Below, piece by piece: positions 1 to 9,306 of a stretch of 64,000 bases of DNA. This DNA comes from Mediterraneibacter glycyrrhizinilyticus (GTDB taxonomy: Bacteria > Bacillota > Clostridia > Lachnospirales > Lachnospiraceae). The translations under genes and the position numbers were made by a program. Each line of letters begins with the position of its first letter. The stretch's first letter is position 1. The notes beneath the pieces are model-generated. The model saw only the letters and a program-made list of their open reading frames with translations. It was not told the DNA's origin and searched no databases. The stretch lies in NCBI RefSeq assembly GCF_016902345.1, contig NZ_JACJLR010000007.1, positions 35,281 to 99,280 on the forward strand. The letters are read 5' to 3'.

Positions 1-21
1 CAATTTTAGGACAAAGTGATC

Positions 22-64
22 AAAAAGTGCCAGGTACTTTTTCAAAAGTACACGGCACCTTTTT
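22..64. repeat. REPIN-like inverted repeat / bidirectional terminator hairpin
   Basis: Two imperfect arms of about 20 bases, built around GTGCCaGGTAC and GTACacGGCAC, are separated by two bases and bounded by A and T runs. It lies downstream of the GH13 gene on the minus strand and could terminate it. The GTGCC...GGCAC core resembles dispersed palindromes often linked to Y1 (RayT-type) transposases. No such transposase gene is visible, so that link is inference. Confidence 0.5.
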
Positions 65-103
65 ATAGCATATTCAGAATATTCTTTCAAACCACCCCTG
101 CAC

Positions 104-2158
104 TCAATGAATCTGCGGGATTTCGATCGGTTTCAGCACGATCGCGGAATGTCTTCCCATGTTCAGGACAATTTCTCCGTCATCTACAATATATTCATCG
201 TAATCAGTAGTATATCCGCTTTCATAGGAATAGATCAGTCGTTTCATCCGTCCGGACCGGGGAACTCCCACCAGCCAGACCGGGATCGTGACTTCTCTCA
301 GTTCTTTGCTGTTATTGAGAACGACCACGATCTGTTCATCCCCCTGGAATCTTCCATATGCGAGGAGGTTGCTCTCACCGAGCAGCAGTTTGATCGAACC
401 CTTGCGAAGAGGCTTCTCTTCCTTGTGGATCCGTATCATCTCTTTATGAAAAGCAAGAAGTCCCTGGTCTTCTTTTCCCCACGGATAAGTCCTCCGGTTA
501 TCCGGATCTGTGAATCCGCACAGTCCCGCTTCATCACCGTAATAGATCGTGGGCGCGCCTACCCAGGTCATCTGAACAGCCACAGCTTCTCTCATGACCG
601 CATGGTTCACTCCTTCTTCCGCCGCCTTTGCGCCGACATGTTCCGCTCTCCCGACAATATGGTTTGTTCGGGTAAGGAACCTGGAGTGGTCATGATTGGA
701 CAGTTCGTTCATCGCCACCTGGAGGGAGGGTGTGAGCATACTCGCCATGTAATGCCGCATCGCTCCGTCAAAGTTATCCGCATTCCCCCACAGATCAGTC
801 CTGCGCTCATCACTGTGTTTCTCCATTCCTGTAAGGAACCATGTCAGAGGTTCCATAAACGCGTCGTAATTCATGACGCTGTCCCACTCATCTCCCTGGA
901 GCCAGTCTCCGGGGTCGCCGTAGTGCTCTGCAAGGATCAGCGCATCCGGGTTCGCGCTCTTGACTTCTTTTCTGAAACGTTTCCAGAACATATGGTTATA
1001 CTCGTTGCTGCATCCCAGATCCGCCGCAACGTCGAGGCGCCATCCGTCCACATTAAAGGGCGGCGAGACCCACTTTTTCCCCACATCCATAATGTACTGC
1101 TCCAGCTCCGGAGAGTCCTCGTAGGACAGTTTCGGCAGAGTGTCATTCCCCCACCAGGAGTCATAGCTGGTATTATATGGCCACGCTTCTCTGCGGTCGT
1201 CATAGAAATGAAAGAACTTGTGATACGGACTGCCTGCACTGATGAATGCACCCTTGGGATAATCCGGCTGATTTTCATAGATGCGCTCACGGTCCATCCA
1301 CTTGTTAAATGAGCCACAGTGATTAAATACGCCGTCAAGGATCACCCTCATCCCCCGTTTATGCATCTCCTCTACCAGGCGGGCAAACAGTTCGTTGCTT
1401 GCTTCGAGATTCCGGATATCTCCGGTCCTCTTCTGATATTTTGTCGCATTGATATTATCCTGCGCGCCCTCCGGAAGCGTCTCTCCTCCATCTTCGACGA
1501 TCTTTCCATAATGCGGATCAATATAGTCATAATCCTGAATGTCGTACTTATGATTGGATGGCGAGACAAAAAGTGGATTGAAATAGATCACTTCCACTCC
1601 CAGATCCTGCAGATAATCCAGCTTATCCATCACGCCCTGCAGGTCACCTCCATAAAAATTCCGTATATCAAGCGCAGCCGGCGGCTGCTCCCAGTCCCTG
1701 ATCTTCGCGCTCGGGGCTCCAATGTAGATGTACTCCCCATCCTCCACATCATTGGTCGGATCCCCGTTATAGAAACGGTCCACAAAAATCTGGTACATGA
1801 CAGCGCCTTTCGCCCACTCCGGCGTGGAGAAGCCGGGGACGATAATGAAATCGTAATATTCTTCGATATGATCCGAATATCCGCACCGGTTAAAGTAGCA
1901 GATCTGCTCTCCTTTTTTAATCTCAAAAGAATATCGGAAAGGTTCTGTACCGAGCTGACACTCTATCCCGTAATAGTCAAACTCTCCCTTTGAATTGATC
2001 TTCCACATGGAGTAGCTGCGCCCCTGAGTCAGGACCTTCACTTCTTCCACGTCATTGTGAGCGGTTCGAAACCGCAGCGTGATCTTCTCATTCACCTCGG
2101 GTTCTGCCGGAATTACATAATCCTGCGTACCGTCACAGAACAGTGCTTCTCTGTTCAT
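104..2158 (-). CDS. GH13 alpha-amylase family enzyme (neopullulanase/cyclomaltodextrinase type)
   Basis: This protein probably hydrolyses alpha-1,4 linkages in maltodextrins, cyclodextrins or pullulan inside the cell, since no signal peptide is present. The first ~115 residues look like the N-terminal beta domain (CBM34-like) of neopullulanases. The barrel starts near GAVMYQIFVDRF (118-129). GH13 region I is DGVFNH (275-280), region II GWRLD with nucleophile D376, region III AEH with acid/base E411, and region IV NHD with D490, so the catalytic triad is complete. The 684-residue length is somewhat above the typical ~590. The ATG follows AGGAGG. It lies 65 bp downstream of ftsH with no clear terminator between them, so partial co-transcription is possible. 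The exact substrate cannot be read from sequence. Confidence 0.9.
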   Translation of the reverse strand: MNREALFCDGTQDYVIPAEPEVNEKITLRFRTAHNDVEEVKVLTQGRSYSMWKINSKGEFDYYGIECQLGTEPFRYSFEIKKGEQICYFNRCGYSDHIEEYYDFIIVPGFSTPEWAKGAVMYQIFVDRFYNGDPTNDVEDGEYIYIGAPSAKIRDWEQPPAALDIRNFYGGDLQGVMDKLDYLQDLGVEVIYFNPLFVSPSNHKYDIQDYDYIDPHYGKIVEDGGETLPEGAQDNINATKYQKRTGDIRNLEASNELFARLVEEMHKRGMRVILDGVFNHCGSFNKWMDRERIYENQPDYPKGAFISAGSPYHKFFHFYDDRREAWPYNTSYDSWWGNDTLPKLSYEDSPELEQYIMDVGKKWVSPPFNVDGWRLDVAADLGCSNEYNHMFWKRFRKEVKSANPDALILAEHYGDPGDWLQGDEWDSVMNYDAFMEPLTWFLTGMEKHSDERRTDLWGNADNFDGAMRHYMASMLTPSLQVAMNELSNHDHSRFLTRTNHIVGRAEHVGAKAAEEGVNHAVMREAVAVQMTWVGAPTIYYGDEAGLCGFTDPDNRRTYPWGKEDQGLLAFHKEMIRIHKEEKPLRKGSIKLLLGESNLLAYGRFQGDEQIVVVLNNSKELREVTIPVWLVGVPRSGRMKRLIYSYESGYTTDYDEYIVDDGEIVLNMGRHSAIVLKPIEIPQIH

Positions 2159-2223
2159 AACTCAAGCCTCCTTTTCCTGATTGAAACGTAATCCGGCAAA
2201 AACAGCATGAAGAGCGGATGACT

Positions 2224-4062
2224 TTATGCCTCCGCTCCATTACTCTCGAACAGTGCTTCGAATTCGCTTCTTGTTATTTTTTCCTTCTCAAGCAACAGCT
2301 GCGCGCATGCGTCGAGCACAGAATGATGTTCTCTGATGATCGTACGCGCTTTCAGATAACACTCGTCGATGATCCGTTTTACTTCCTCATCGATCGTACC
2401 TGCTACTTTTTCGCCATAGCCTCTCGATGTATGACCAAAATCACGTCCGATAAAGACCTCATCGCTGTCGTTGTCATAGTTGATCAGCCCCAGACGCTCG
2501 GACATACCGAACTTCGTGATCATGGACTTGGCTATCGCTGTCGCCTGTTTGATATCCTGTGATGCGCCGGTGGTGATATCGTCGAAGATCTCCTCCTCTG
2601 CAACACGTCCGCCCAGAGATACCGTGATCTCCTGGAGCATCTGTCCCTTTGTATTGTATATCTCATCTTTCTCCGGAAGAGGCATGGTGTATCCGCCTGC
2701 ACCTCCGGTGGGAATGATAGACACGCTGTAGACCGGTCCTACGTCAGGCAGCACATGGAACAGGATCGCATGCCCAGCCTCATGGTAAGCCGTGATCCGG
2801 CGTTCTTTCTCCGACACGATCCGGCTCTTCTTCTCCGGGCCGATCCCTACTTTGACAAACGCATGCCTGATATCGGACTGGGTCAGGAACGCACGGTTAT
2901 CCTTCGCCGCGATGATCGCCGCCTCATTTAAAAGGTTCTCAAGATCCGCGCCCGTAAAACCGGATGTTGTCTGTGCGATCTGTTTGAGATCCACATCTTC
3001 CGCCAGCGGCTTGTTCTTTGCGTGTACTTTCAAAATTTCTTCTCTTCCGCCCACATCGGGACGTCCCACGATGACATTGCGGTCAAATCTTCCCGGTCTT
3101 AGGATCGCCGGATCAAGAATATCCTTACGGTTGGTCGCTGCCATCACAATGATACCTTCATTTACTCCAAAACCGTCCATCTCGACAAGGAGCTGGTTCA
3201 GCGTCTGTTCTCTCTCATCGTGTCCGCCTCCCAGACCACTTCCGCGCCGTCTCGCAACAGCGTCGATCTCATCGATAAACACGATACAGGGCGCATTCTT
3301 CTTCGCATCCTGGAACAGGTCGCGCACACGGGACGCGCCCACACCTACGAACATCTCCACAAAATCAGATCCCGAGATACTGAAAAACGGAACTCCCGCC
3401 TCTCCTGCCACTGCCTTGGCGAGCAGGGTCTTACCGGTTCCCGGAGGGCCCTCGAGCAGCACGCCCTTGGGGATCCTTGCGCCGACCTGGATATATTTCT
3501 TGGGTGCTTTCAGAAAATCAACAATCTCCTCCAGCGCTTCCTTCTCCTCTTTCAGTCCAGCCACATCCGAGAACGTGACCTTGATGTCGTTCTGGGTGCT
3601 CATCCTGGCCCGGCTCTTACCAAAGTTCATCGCTTTCGCATTGGCTCCTCCGTTCTGCCGGTTCATGAGGAAAAAGAGGAGCATCACGCCGCACAGTGTG
3701 ATCAGCAGCGGGATGGCAATGGTCGTGAACATGGATTCCCTCGGAACATCAGACATACCGTAATCAATATCGTTTTCCTGCAGAAGGCTCTCCACCTTCT
3801 CTACATCGGAAACATTGACGGTCCTTGCCGCGTCCTCACCCTTGAGCGTCACAGTCACCGTTCCCGTCGGTACCGCGCTGTTCTGGTTGATGTACGCCTC
3901 TGTCACATTTCCCTCTTCCACTTCTTCGACAAAACTCGTATAGCTCATCTCCTGCTGGTGGATCTGGAGCTGGTTTGCCATCCAGAGCGCAGCCACCACG
4001 ATCACGATGAACATCAGGATCGTCATTCCGCTGGCGCCTCTGTATTTTCTGTTATTATCCAA
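2224..4062 (-). CDS. ftsH: ATP-dependent zinc metalloprotease FtsH
   Basis: FtsH is a membrane-anchored AAA+ protease that degrades misfolded membrane proteins and regulators. Two membrane segments (about 13-29 and 112-133) flank a short outer domain. The AAA module has Walker A GPPGTGKT (205-212), Walker B VFIDEID (261-267) and the second region of homology around [19 protein letters not shown]. The protease domain carries HEAGH (427-431). The length of 612 is normal for the family. The start codon is TTG, preceded by AGGAAGGAG that overlaps the hpt stop codon, which suggests translational coupling. It is the last gene of the tilS-hpt-ftsH run, the same order as in Bacillus. Confidence 0.97.
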   Translation of the reverse strand: MDNNRKYRGASGMTILMFIVIVVAALWMANQLQIHQQEMSYTSFVEEVEEGNVTEAYINQNSAVPTGTVTVTLKGEDAARTVNVSDVEKVESLLQENDIDYGMSDVPRESMFTTIAIPLLITLCGVMLLFFLMNRQNGGANAKAMNFGKSRARMSTQNDIKVTFSDVAGLKEEKEALEEIVDFLKAPKKYIQVGARIPKGVLLEGPPGTGKTLLAKAVAGEAGVPFFSISGSDFVEMFVGVGASRVRDLFQDAKKNAPCIVFIDEIDAVARRRGSGLGGGHDEREQTLNQLLVEMDGFGVNEGIIVMAATNRKDILDPAILRPGRFDRNVIVGRPDVGGREEILKVHAKNKPLAEDVDLKQIAQTTSGFTGADLENLLNEAAIIAAKDNRAFLTQSDIRHAFVKVGIGPEKKSRIVSEKERRITAYHEAGHAILFHVLPDVGPVYSVSIIPTGGAGGYTMPLPEKDEIYNTKGQMLQEITVSLGGRVAEEEIFDDITTGASQDIKQATAIAKSMITKFGMSERLGLINYDNDSDEVFIGRDFGHTSRGYGEKVAGTIDEEVKRIIDECYLKARTIIREHHSVLDACAQLLLEKEKITRSEFEALFESNGAEA

Positions 4063-4078
4063 AGCTGTCTACTCCTTC

Positions 4079-4606
4079 CTACTCCACACCTTCCACGATC
4101 CCGATATATGGAAGGTTTCTATATTTCTGGGCATAGTCAAGCCCATACCCGACCACGAACTCGTCGGGGATCTCAAATCCTGTATAATCTACCTTCACTT
4201 CCTTCACCCTGCGGTCCGGCTTGTCGAGCAGCGTACACAGACGGATGCTCGCCGGATGTCTGCGGTGGAGTACATCCATGAGATAGTACAGTGTGTTTCC
4301 TGAGTCAATGATGTCCTCTACGATAAGGACCTCCTTATTTTCAATAGATTCGTCAAGGTCTTTGGCGATACGGACAACTCCGCTGGACTTCGTCCCGTCC
4401 CCGTAGCTTCCCACGCACATAAAGTCCATGGATACCGGTACCGTGATACGCTTTGCAAGTTCACACATGAAAAATACGCCGCCCTTTAAAACACAGATCA
4501 GGTGGATCTGCTTCCCCGCATATTCTTTGCTGATCTGTTCTCCAAGTTCCCTGATCCTCTTGTCAACTTCCTCTTCCGGAATCAATACTCTGATCGTCTC
4601 TGACAT
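4079..4606 (-). CDS. hpt: Hypoxanthine phosphoribosyltransferase
   Basis: This enzyme salvages hypoxanthine (and usually guanine) to IMP/GMP with PRPP in the cytoplasm. The PRPP-binding signature VLIVEDIIDSGNTL lies near residues 92-105, and the 175-residue length fits the family. The ATG is preceded by GGAGG at good spacing. Its start lies inside the 3' end of tilS (44-bp overlap) and ftsH follows after 16 bp, so the three genes form a tight operon. This tilS-hpt-ftsH linkage is widely conserved in Firmicutes. Confidence 0.96.
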   Translation of the reverse strand: MSETIRVLIPEEEVDKRIRELGEQISKEYAGKQIHLICVLKGGVFFMCELAKRITVPVSMDFMCVGSYGDGTKSSGVVRIAKDLDESIENKEVLIVEDIIDSGNTLYYLMDVLHRRHPASIRLCTLLDKPDRRVKEVKVDYTGFEIPDEFVVGYGLDYAQKYRNLPYIGIVEGVE

Positions 4607-6038
4607 ATTCTCTGTCCTCCGTTATCTTTATCATAAGAATCCTTTTCGTCCGGCTTCCGACCTGATATGCTCTGCTCATCCGCATTCCCGGAATCCATAC
4701 GATATGGTCTCCGTCTGCGATCAGAAGCTTCCTGTCCCGCTCCTGCCGCGGGACCTTTTCATTGATGAAATAGGATTTCAGCTTCTGCCTGCTGCCCTCC
4801 CCGTCAACAACGAGATAGTCGCCGGGACGCCTGCTCCTCGCAGAAAGACTGTATTTTATTATATCATAGTCAAAGCATTTCGTGTAGCTTTTTTGCGGGA
4901 ACTCTTTCGCAAAAGGCGCCTGCTCCGCATCAAGGACAGTACATTCTATGGTCTGCCCCGTCCCAGGGAAATATGTCAGCCCCGGAATGTTCAGCCCGGT
5001 CTCAACCTCTTCCGGCTTTCCCTGCTGTACGGTCTTCTCCAGAGTCACTCCCCCGTACGACCTCACCGCCCTCACCCGGTAGGGAAGGGCTGTCTGCTTC
5101 CCCACCTGTTTTTCAAACAGCGCAATGGTATCCATGACATGGACCGTCTCGATATCCTTCTCCTCTCCGGCCGCCTCACAGATACATCTGTGGATAAGTG
5201 ATTTTGCGATCACCGGTTCCAGTTTTTTAAACCGTTCCCCAGCGATCCTGATCTTCCCGGTGCCTGCGGCGCCCCCGCCGTCTCCGGCGTACGACACACA
5301 TTCCGTCTGCGCCCGGTCCGTCTCTTTCTTTATATAGTCCCAGATCTCCCGGGCCTGCAGGGACAGGTCATTTAAGTGCTGTGCTGTTCCCGCATTGACC
5401 TGCTCCTCCATCGCCGGAAGGATATTGTGCCGGATCCGGTTCCGGGTGTAGACATCCTCCTCATTGGTTGCGTCTGTACAGAAGGCGATCCCTTTCTCCT
5501 TCACCCACTCCTCGATCTCCGTTCTGGAGAGGCAGAGCATCGGGCGGATCCACTTTCCCCTCACCGGACGGATCCCGCAGAGTCCCCGGATGCCGGTTCC
5601 CCTGGCAATGTTAAGGAGTACGGTCTCCGCATTGTCATCCCTGTGGTGGGCGGTTGCGATCTTCGTCCCGCCGTTCTCACGGCACATGATCTCGAATGCT
5701 TCCCGCCGGATCATCCTCCCCGCCTCCTCAGTAGATTGTTTCCTTTTTCTGGCAATTAATTCCACATTTTCCCGGAAAATCCTGCAGGGAACCCCCAGCC
5801 TCTCACACAGACGTGTGACATACGCCTCATCCTCATCGGCTGCAACTCCTCTGAGCCCATGGTTCACATGGCAGACGGTCACGCGGAATCCCAGACGTTT
5901 ACTCAGGCTGCAGAGCATAAAAAGCAGGCATACCGAGTCCGCGCCGCCCGATACACCTGTGACCACCGTGTCATCCTTTCCGACCATTTCATATTTTTCA
6001 ATAAACTCTTCCACTTTTTTTTCTGTTCTGTTCATCAT
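4563..6038 (-). CDS. tilS: tRNA(Ile)-lysidine synthase TilS
   Basis: TilS modifies the wobble cytidine of tRNA-Ile(CAU) to lysidine with ATP and lysine, so the tRNA reads AUA. The N-terminal PP-loop SGGADS is at 30-35, followed by the ATP-pyrophosphatase core (HRDDNAETVLLN near 133) and a C-terminal substrate-binding domain. The length of 491 matches the family. Two consecutive ATGs could start translation; no strong Shine-Dalgarno is visible before either. The C-terminus overlaps hpt by 44 bp. It follows spoIIE after 31 bp. Confidence 0.95.
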   Translation of the reverse strand: MMNRTEKKVEEFIEKYEMVGKDDTVVTGVSGGADSVCLLFMLCSLSKRLGFRVTVCHVNHGLRGVAADEDEAYVTRLCERLGVPCRIFRENVELIARKRKQSTEEAGRMIRREAFEIMCRENGGTKIATAHHRDDNAETVLLNIARGTGIRGLCGIRPVRGKWIRPMLCLSRTEIEEWVKEKGIAFCTDATNEEDVYTRNRIRHNILPAMEEQVNAGTAQHLNDLSLQAREIWDYIKKETDRAQTECVSYAGDGGGAAGTGKIRIAGERFKKLEPVIAKSLIHRCICEAAGEEKDIETVHVMDTIALFEKQVGKQTALPYRVRAVRSYGGVTLEKTVQQGKPEEVETGLNIPGLTYFPGTGQTIECTVLDAEQAPFAKEFPQKSYTKCFDYDIIKYSLSARSRRPGDYLVVDGEGSRQKLKSYFINEKVPRQERDRKLLIADGDHIVWIPGMRMSRAYQVGSRTKRILMIKITEDREYVRDDQSIDSGRGS

Positions 6039-6069
6039 ATGTAAACTATACCCGATTTAATCCAGAAGT

Positions 6070-7473
6070 TCAACATTCCCATATTCCGATCGCCAGCACC
6101 GTCATATCGTCCTCCGGTTCCTTCCCGGTCCAGTTGAGTACCTGTTCCAGAACATGATGCGCCATCTCCTTCGGGTTGCTGATCGCGCTCCCCTGGATGA
6201 TCGTCTCCAGAAGAATGTCCTGTTCCCCCACCGGAAGAGCATCCAGCACACCGTCCGTCACCATAATGACAAAATCCCCATCGCACAGTTTCCGCTTTAC
6301 AGAATCGATCTCGATGGAATTCATCACACCGATGGGCAGACTGGTTGAGCTTAAATGCTCCACAGAATCTTTTCTCCGGATAAATGTGGAGGACGCACCC
6401 GCTTTGATAAACTCGCACTCTCCGGAATACAGATCGAACACGGTCATGTCCACCGTAGAATAATGGATCTCTTCCCGTCCCATGACCAGAGTCGTGTTGA
6501 TCATCTGGATGGCAGTCTTCTCCGGAAATCCTGCATCGATAAGTTCCTCCAGAAGCTCGATGACAAGGGTGCTCTCCCGGCACGCCTCCTCCCCGGAGCC
6601 CATCCCGTCAGAGAGAGCCACTCCCCGTCTTCCTCCCGGCATCTCCATCATCGTAAAGTTATCCCCGGATATCCTGCTGCAGCCCTTGCCGATCCTTGCT
6701 GCTCCCGGCATCGTGTAATACGCCGGCCCCTCCCGGCATATGATCGTCATGTATCTCTGCCCCAGCACCTGGGCGCTGTCACTCTGAACTATGAGCTTTC
6801 TCCCCGCCGCAGCGGAGATATCCTGGACCAGATCCTTTATGTTGACCTTCTCTTTCTGCATGGACCGGGCTGTGACATGCACTTCATATTTTCCCTCCCG
6901 GTTCATAAAAAACTGGGTGTAGAGCACCCGCACCCCTCTTTTTCGCAGTGCTGCCATGATCCGTTTCTCCAGGCGCTCATCCGTAAAGATACTCTCTTCC
7001 AGTTCTCTCGCGGTATTCCGGATCATGTCCGCAAATGTGTCCATCTGGATCGCGCAGCCCTCCCTGCTCCTGGCGATCCGGTTTGTCCAGATCATATTCT
7101 GTCTCGCCTCGTGAAAGCCCTCCAGCATTTCCCGAAGAAACCGGGGTGCCATGATGCATCTCTGCATCAGTTTCCGCTTTGTCTCCGTGTTCAGCTCGTT
7201 TCCATAATGGTCCACTGCCGAGAGGACCTCATACCCCATCTGATATGTATGCACAAAATTTTCTCCCCAGCACCAGCCGCATTTTTCACATTTGCCGCAT
7301 ACATTTTCTTTCACTCTCTCAAACATGCCGTCAATCTCTTCTCCGGAGAGCGCCTGCTTCTTCTCCTCCAGCCCCAGGAATGTGTGCGAGAGCTGCTTCA
7401 GAGAATGGGCAAACTTCTCAATCTGCTCCACATAAGGGCTGCTGTGGAGAGCCTGTCCGTCATTCATTATCAT
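6070..7473 (-). CDS. spoIIE: SpoIIE-family PP2C phosphatase, short form without membrane domain
   Basis: SpoIIE dephosphorylates SpoIIAA to activate sigma-F in the forespore. The C-terminal PPM/PP2C domain (about 255-467) keeps the metal-binding aspartates in SGDNF (D271), SDGMGSG (D289), TDGVLD (D407) and EDDMT (D455/456). A cysteine cluster CxxCxxCxxC (C59, C62, C65, C68) matches the central region of SpoIIE. Bacillus SpoIIE is about 830 residues with ten membrane helices at its N-terminus. Here the protein is 467 residues with no membrane segment, and divIC lies only 123 bp upstream, so no missing exon-like part is nearby. The start sits 5 bases after GGGAG; ATG three codons later is an alternative. 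Its place between divIC and tilS supports the name. Confidence 0.9.
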   Translation of the reverse strand: MIMNDGQALHSSPYVEQIEKFAHSLKQLSHTFLGLEEKKQALSGEEIDGMFERVKENVCGKCEKCGWCWGENFVHTYQMGYEVLSAVDHYGNELNTETKRKLMQRCIMAPRFLREMLEGFHEARQNMIWTNRIARSREGCAIQMDTFADMIRNTARELEESIFTDERLEKRIMAALRKRGVRVLYTQFFMNREGKYEVHVTARSMQKEKVNIKDLVQDISAAAGRKLIVQSDSAQVLGQRYMTIICREGPAYYTMPGAARIGKGCSRISGDNFTMMEMPGGRRGVALSDGMGSGEEACRESTLVIELLEELIDAGFPEKTAIQMINTTLVMGREEIHYSTVDMTVFDLYSGECEFIKAGASSTFIRRKDSVEHLSSTSLPIGVMNSIEIDSVKRKLCDGDFVIMVTDGVLDALPVGEQDILLETIIQGSAISNPKEMAHHVLEQVLNWTGKEPEDDMTVLAIGIWEC

Positions 7474-7513
7474 TCATACTCCCTTCTTACGGATACTTTC
7501 CACCGGGGAAAGA

Positions 7514-7542
7514 TAAAACTCCGGGAGAATTTCTCCCGGAGT
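7514..7542 (-). terminator. Intrinsic terminator after divIC
   Basis: A perfect 10-bp stem (ACTCCGGGAG / CTCCCGGAGT) with a 5-base loop is followed on the minus strand by TTTTATCTTT. It sits 55 bp after the divIC stop and only 41 bp before the spoIIE start, so it could also attenuate read-through into spoIIE. Confidence 0.8.
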
Positions 7543-7596
7543 CTCTTTTGTATGATATTCTGTTCTGTCTCCCGCCTGTTTCCCAAGGCTGTCCGT

Positions 7597-7935
7597 TTAT
7601 TTTACCGGCTTGAAGATGATCTCGTCCGGATCGACCAGACCAAGTTTATCCTCTGCCGTCTCTTTGACATATTCGTCTGTCTTCACATATTCTTCGTAGT
7701 CCTTTACCTCTTCCGACCGCTGCTTCTGCTCTTCGATCTGTTCCGCCAGCTCCTTCTCCTGTTCCTTGTAACTGTCATTTTTCGCCTGGAGCGTGACCGA
7801 ATTCACCGTCAACACGCCGCACAGAAGGAGAAGCACCACACTGATCATCATCACACTGCGCTTATGGCTCTGATGACGTTGTCTCCTGCGTCCTGCCGGG
7901 CGCCGGTTCGCGCCTGCACTGTTCCTGTTCTTCAT
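7597..7935 (-). CDS. divIC: FtsB/DivIC-type septum formation initiator
   Basis: This is a small bitopic division protein that works with FtsL and DivIB at the septum. It has a basic cytoplasmic tail (residues 1-27), one membrane segment (about 28-46) and an outer coiled coil (about 50-85), ending in a short C-terminal region (EDKLGLVDPDEIIF) typical of DivIC. The length of 112 fits. It lies in the conserved slot between yabQ and spoIIE. A long hairpin fills part of the 255-bp gap upstream, so it may be transcribed separately from yabPQ. Confidence 0.9.
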   Translation of the reverse strand: MKNRNSAGANRRPAGRRRQRHQSHKRSVMMISVVLLLLCGVLTVNSVTLQAKNDSYKEQEKELAEQIEEQKQRSEEVKDYEEYVKTDEYVKETAEDKLGLVDPDEIIFKPVK

Positions 7936-8062
7936 CCAATTCCACCCATCTTATCAATTACTGGTTTACGTCCCCTGATAAAAATCATTCTAACTTTTTT
8001 CTTCGGACTTTTCAAGTTTTTTCTCGGAGTTTACCAAAATTTGTATCAGTTCTGCCATGCGC

Positions 8063-8122
8063 CAGGATAAAAGGGGGCAGGCATGAAAGCCGGCTTACAA
8101 GTGCCTGCCCTCTTTTATCCTG
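8063..8122. repeat. Long inverted repeat between yabQ and divIC
   Basis: Two 21-base arms (CAGGATAAAAG...GGCAGGCA and its complement) pair with a single mismatch around an 18-base loop that itself contains the palindrome AAGCCGGCTT. No T-run follows on either side, so it is not a classic terminator. The GGCAGGC core and the AAAAG flanks recall the hairpins at 22-64 and 59494-59537. A second small palindrome, AGGGCG-GA-CGCCCT, lies just downstream. The rest of the 255-bp gap shows no gene. Confidence 0.7.
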
Positions 8123-8190
8123 ACATAGGGCGGACGCCCTCAGCGAGAAGGAGCTGCAAAGCAGCGGATTCGAGCTGCATGGCTGAACTG

Positions 8191-8490
8191 TCACCAAAAT
8201 TTCTCCGCCAGTTTCCGCGCCAGCGAAATCAGAAAATATGCTGTTATAATACCGCACACAACTCCCAGCACAAAGAACCATCTTATGCTTCCATATGTTG
8301 TAATATACATACAGTAAAACAGGTATCCGCTCGTTCCCGTCCAGAAGAGGATATCTTCCGCTCCGACCGCCGCACTGCTGTGCGGCAGGATCTTCCGTAT
8401 ACATCCCAGTATCCGGTATGCAAAGAAAACCGTCATGCCCGAAAGCCCCGCATAGAGAAAGACCGCCGCCTCTGTTCCGATCCCTGACAT
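8191..8490 (-). CDS. yabQ: Spore cortex biosynthesis protein YabQ
   Basis: YabQ is a small integral membrane protein required for spore cortex formation in the mother cell. It is about 99 residues with three hydrophobic segments (near 5-25, 45-63 and 70-88 from the chosen start). The frame is open further upstream into yabP, but the ATG at 8490 is preceded by GGAAGAG and lies 10 bp after the yabP stop, so it was chosen. The yabP-yabQ pairing is diagnostic. Sequence similarity within YabQ is weak in general, so the name rests mainly on topology and context. Confidence 0.82.
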   Translation of the reverse strand: MSGIGTEAAVFLYAGLSGMTVFFAYRILGCIRKILPHSSAAVGAEDILFWTGTSGYLFYCMYITTYGSIRWFFVLGVVCGIITAYFLISLARKLAEKFW

Positions 8491-8500
8491 CCCGCTCTTC

Positions 8501-8785
8501 CTACCTGAACAGCCTGGAGAGAAAATTCTCCCCCTGTTTTCCGGTCTGAGCCGTGCTGGAATAAGCGATACTGTCAATATTTCCCGACAGATCCACCTCA
8601 CCCTTTTCCACACTCAGCCTGTTGACGTGAAGATCGGTCCCTTTTACCATGAGCATCCCCTGCTCCGTCTCGAGCAGGATCTCATTGAGGTCAAACGAAA
8701 GGACATCGAGGACTCCTGTCACCATACTCGTCTTTCTGTTATTGACCACAAGCTTGTGTGCCTTCGCGATCCGCTGCTCTTCCAT
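8501..8785 (-). CDS. yabP: Sporulation protein YabP
   Basis: YabP is a mother-cell sporulation protein related to YqfC. The 94 residues contain the family signature pattern KLVVNNRKTSMVTGVLDVLSFD and a beta-rich body. An in-frame TTG ten codons upstream lacks a ribosome site, whereas the ATG used here follows a GGGGG tract. In Bacillus the gene is sigma-E dependent. A weakly sigma-E-like -10 (CATAATAT, minus strand 8871-8864) lies upstream, but its -35 is poor. It is adjacent to yabQ, with rqcP 107 bp upstream. Confidence 0.88.
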   Translation of the reverse strand: MEEQRIAKAHKLVVNNRKTSMVTGVLDVLSFDLNEILLETEQGMLMVKGTDLHVNRLSVEKGEVDLSGNIDSIAYSSTAQTGKQGENFLSRLFR

Positions 8786-8892
8786 ACGCGTCCCCCTTCT
8801 CTCTGCTTTTCCCAAGTCCGCCCGGAAGTTTCCGTACCCGGATTTTCCGGGGAACTCTTCTATATATTATGAAGGGTTGTACGCATCTATGA

Positions 8893-9132
8893 CTATAAAT
8901 ATCGAAACAGTTCTTTCGCTTCTTCTTTTTTTGTCGTATCCTGAAGCGCGAGCACTTCCACCTTTACTGTCCTGGTCCCGAACTGGATCTCGATAACGTC
9001 CCCCGGTTTTACTTTCACCGAGGCCTTCGCCGCCTTCCCGTTTACCATGACGCGTCCGGCATCGCACGCTTCGTTGGCGACGGTCCTCCTCTTGATCAGT
9101 CTGGACACTTTCAGAAATTTATCCAGTCTCAT
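8893..9132 (-). CDS. rqcP: RqcP/YabO-type S4 RNA-binding protein
   Basis: RqcP binds stalled 50S subunits and works with RqcH to add alanine tails in ribosome quality control. The 79-residue protein is almost entirely an S4 domain: MRLDKFLKVSRLIKRRTVANEACDAGRV followed by VNG and the PGD turn (VKPGDVIEI). The upstream open frame has no better start; this ATG follows AAAGGGA. It sits between hup and yabP as in many Clostridia, and a terminator after hup means it probably has its own promoter in the 174-bp gap. Confidence 0.92.
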   Translation of the reverse strand: MRLDKFLKVSRLIKRRTVANEACDAGRVMVNGKAAKASVKVKPGDVIEIQFGTRTVKVEVLALQDTTKKEEAKELFRYL

Positions 9133-9224
9133 ATCATTTCCCTTTCCCGGCCACATTCCTGTGTGACCGCAGACGCTGATGCATTCACAAGGAATCCACC
9201 TCCCCTGCAAATGTATCGGTCGAA

Positions 9225-9265
9225 TCATAAAAGGCACTTACAATGCATTTCTCATTGTAAGTGCC
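9225..9265 (-). terminator. Intrinsic terminator after hup
   Basis: A 12-bp stem (GGCACTTACAAT and its complement) with a 9-base loop is followed on the minus strand by CTTTTATG. It lies about 40 bp after the hup stop. Confidence 0.85.
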
Positions 9266-9306
9266 CATCTTACATATTCACATTATTCTATGAACGAAAT
9301 CTCAAA

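Noticed and set aside
6355..8070. Long plus-strand open frame opposite spoIIE and divIC
   Set aside because: It is antisense to conserved sporulation genes and has no supporting motifs.
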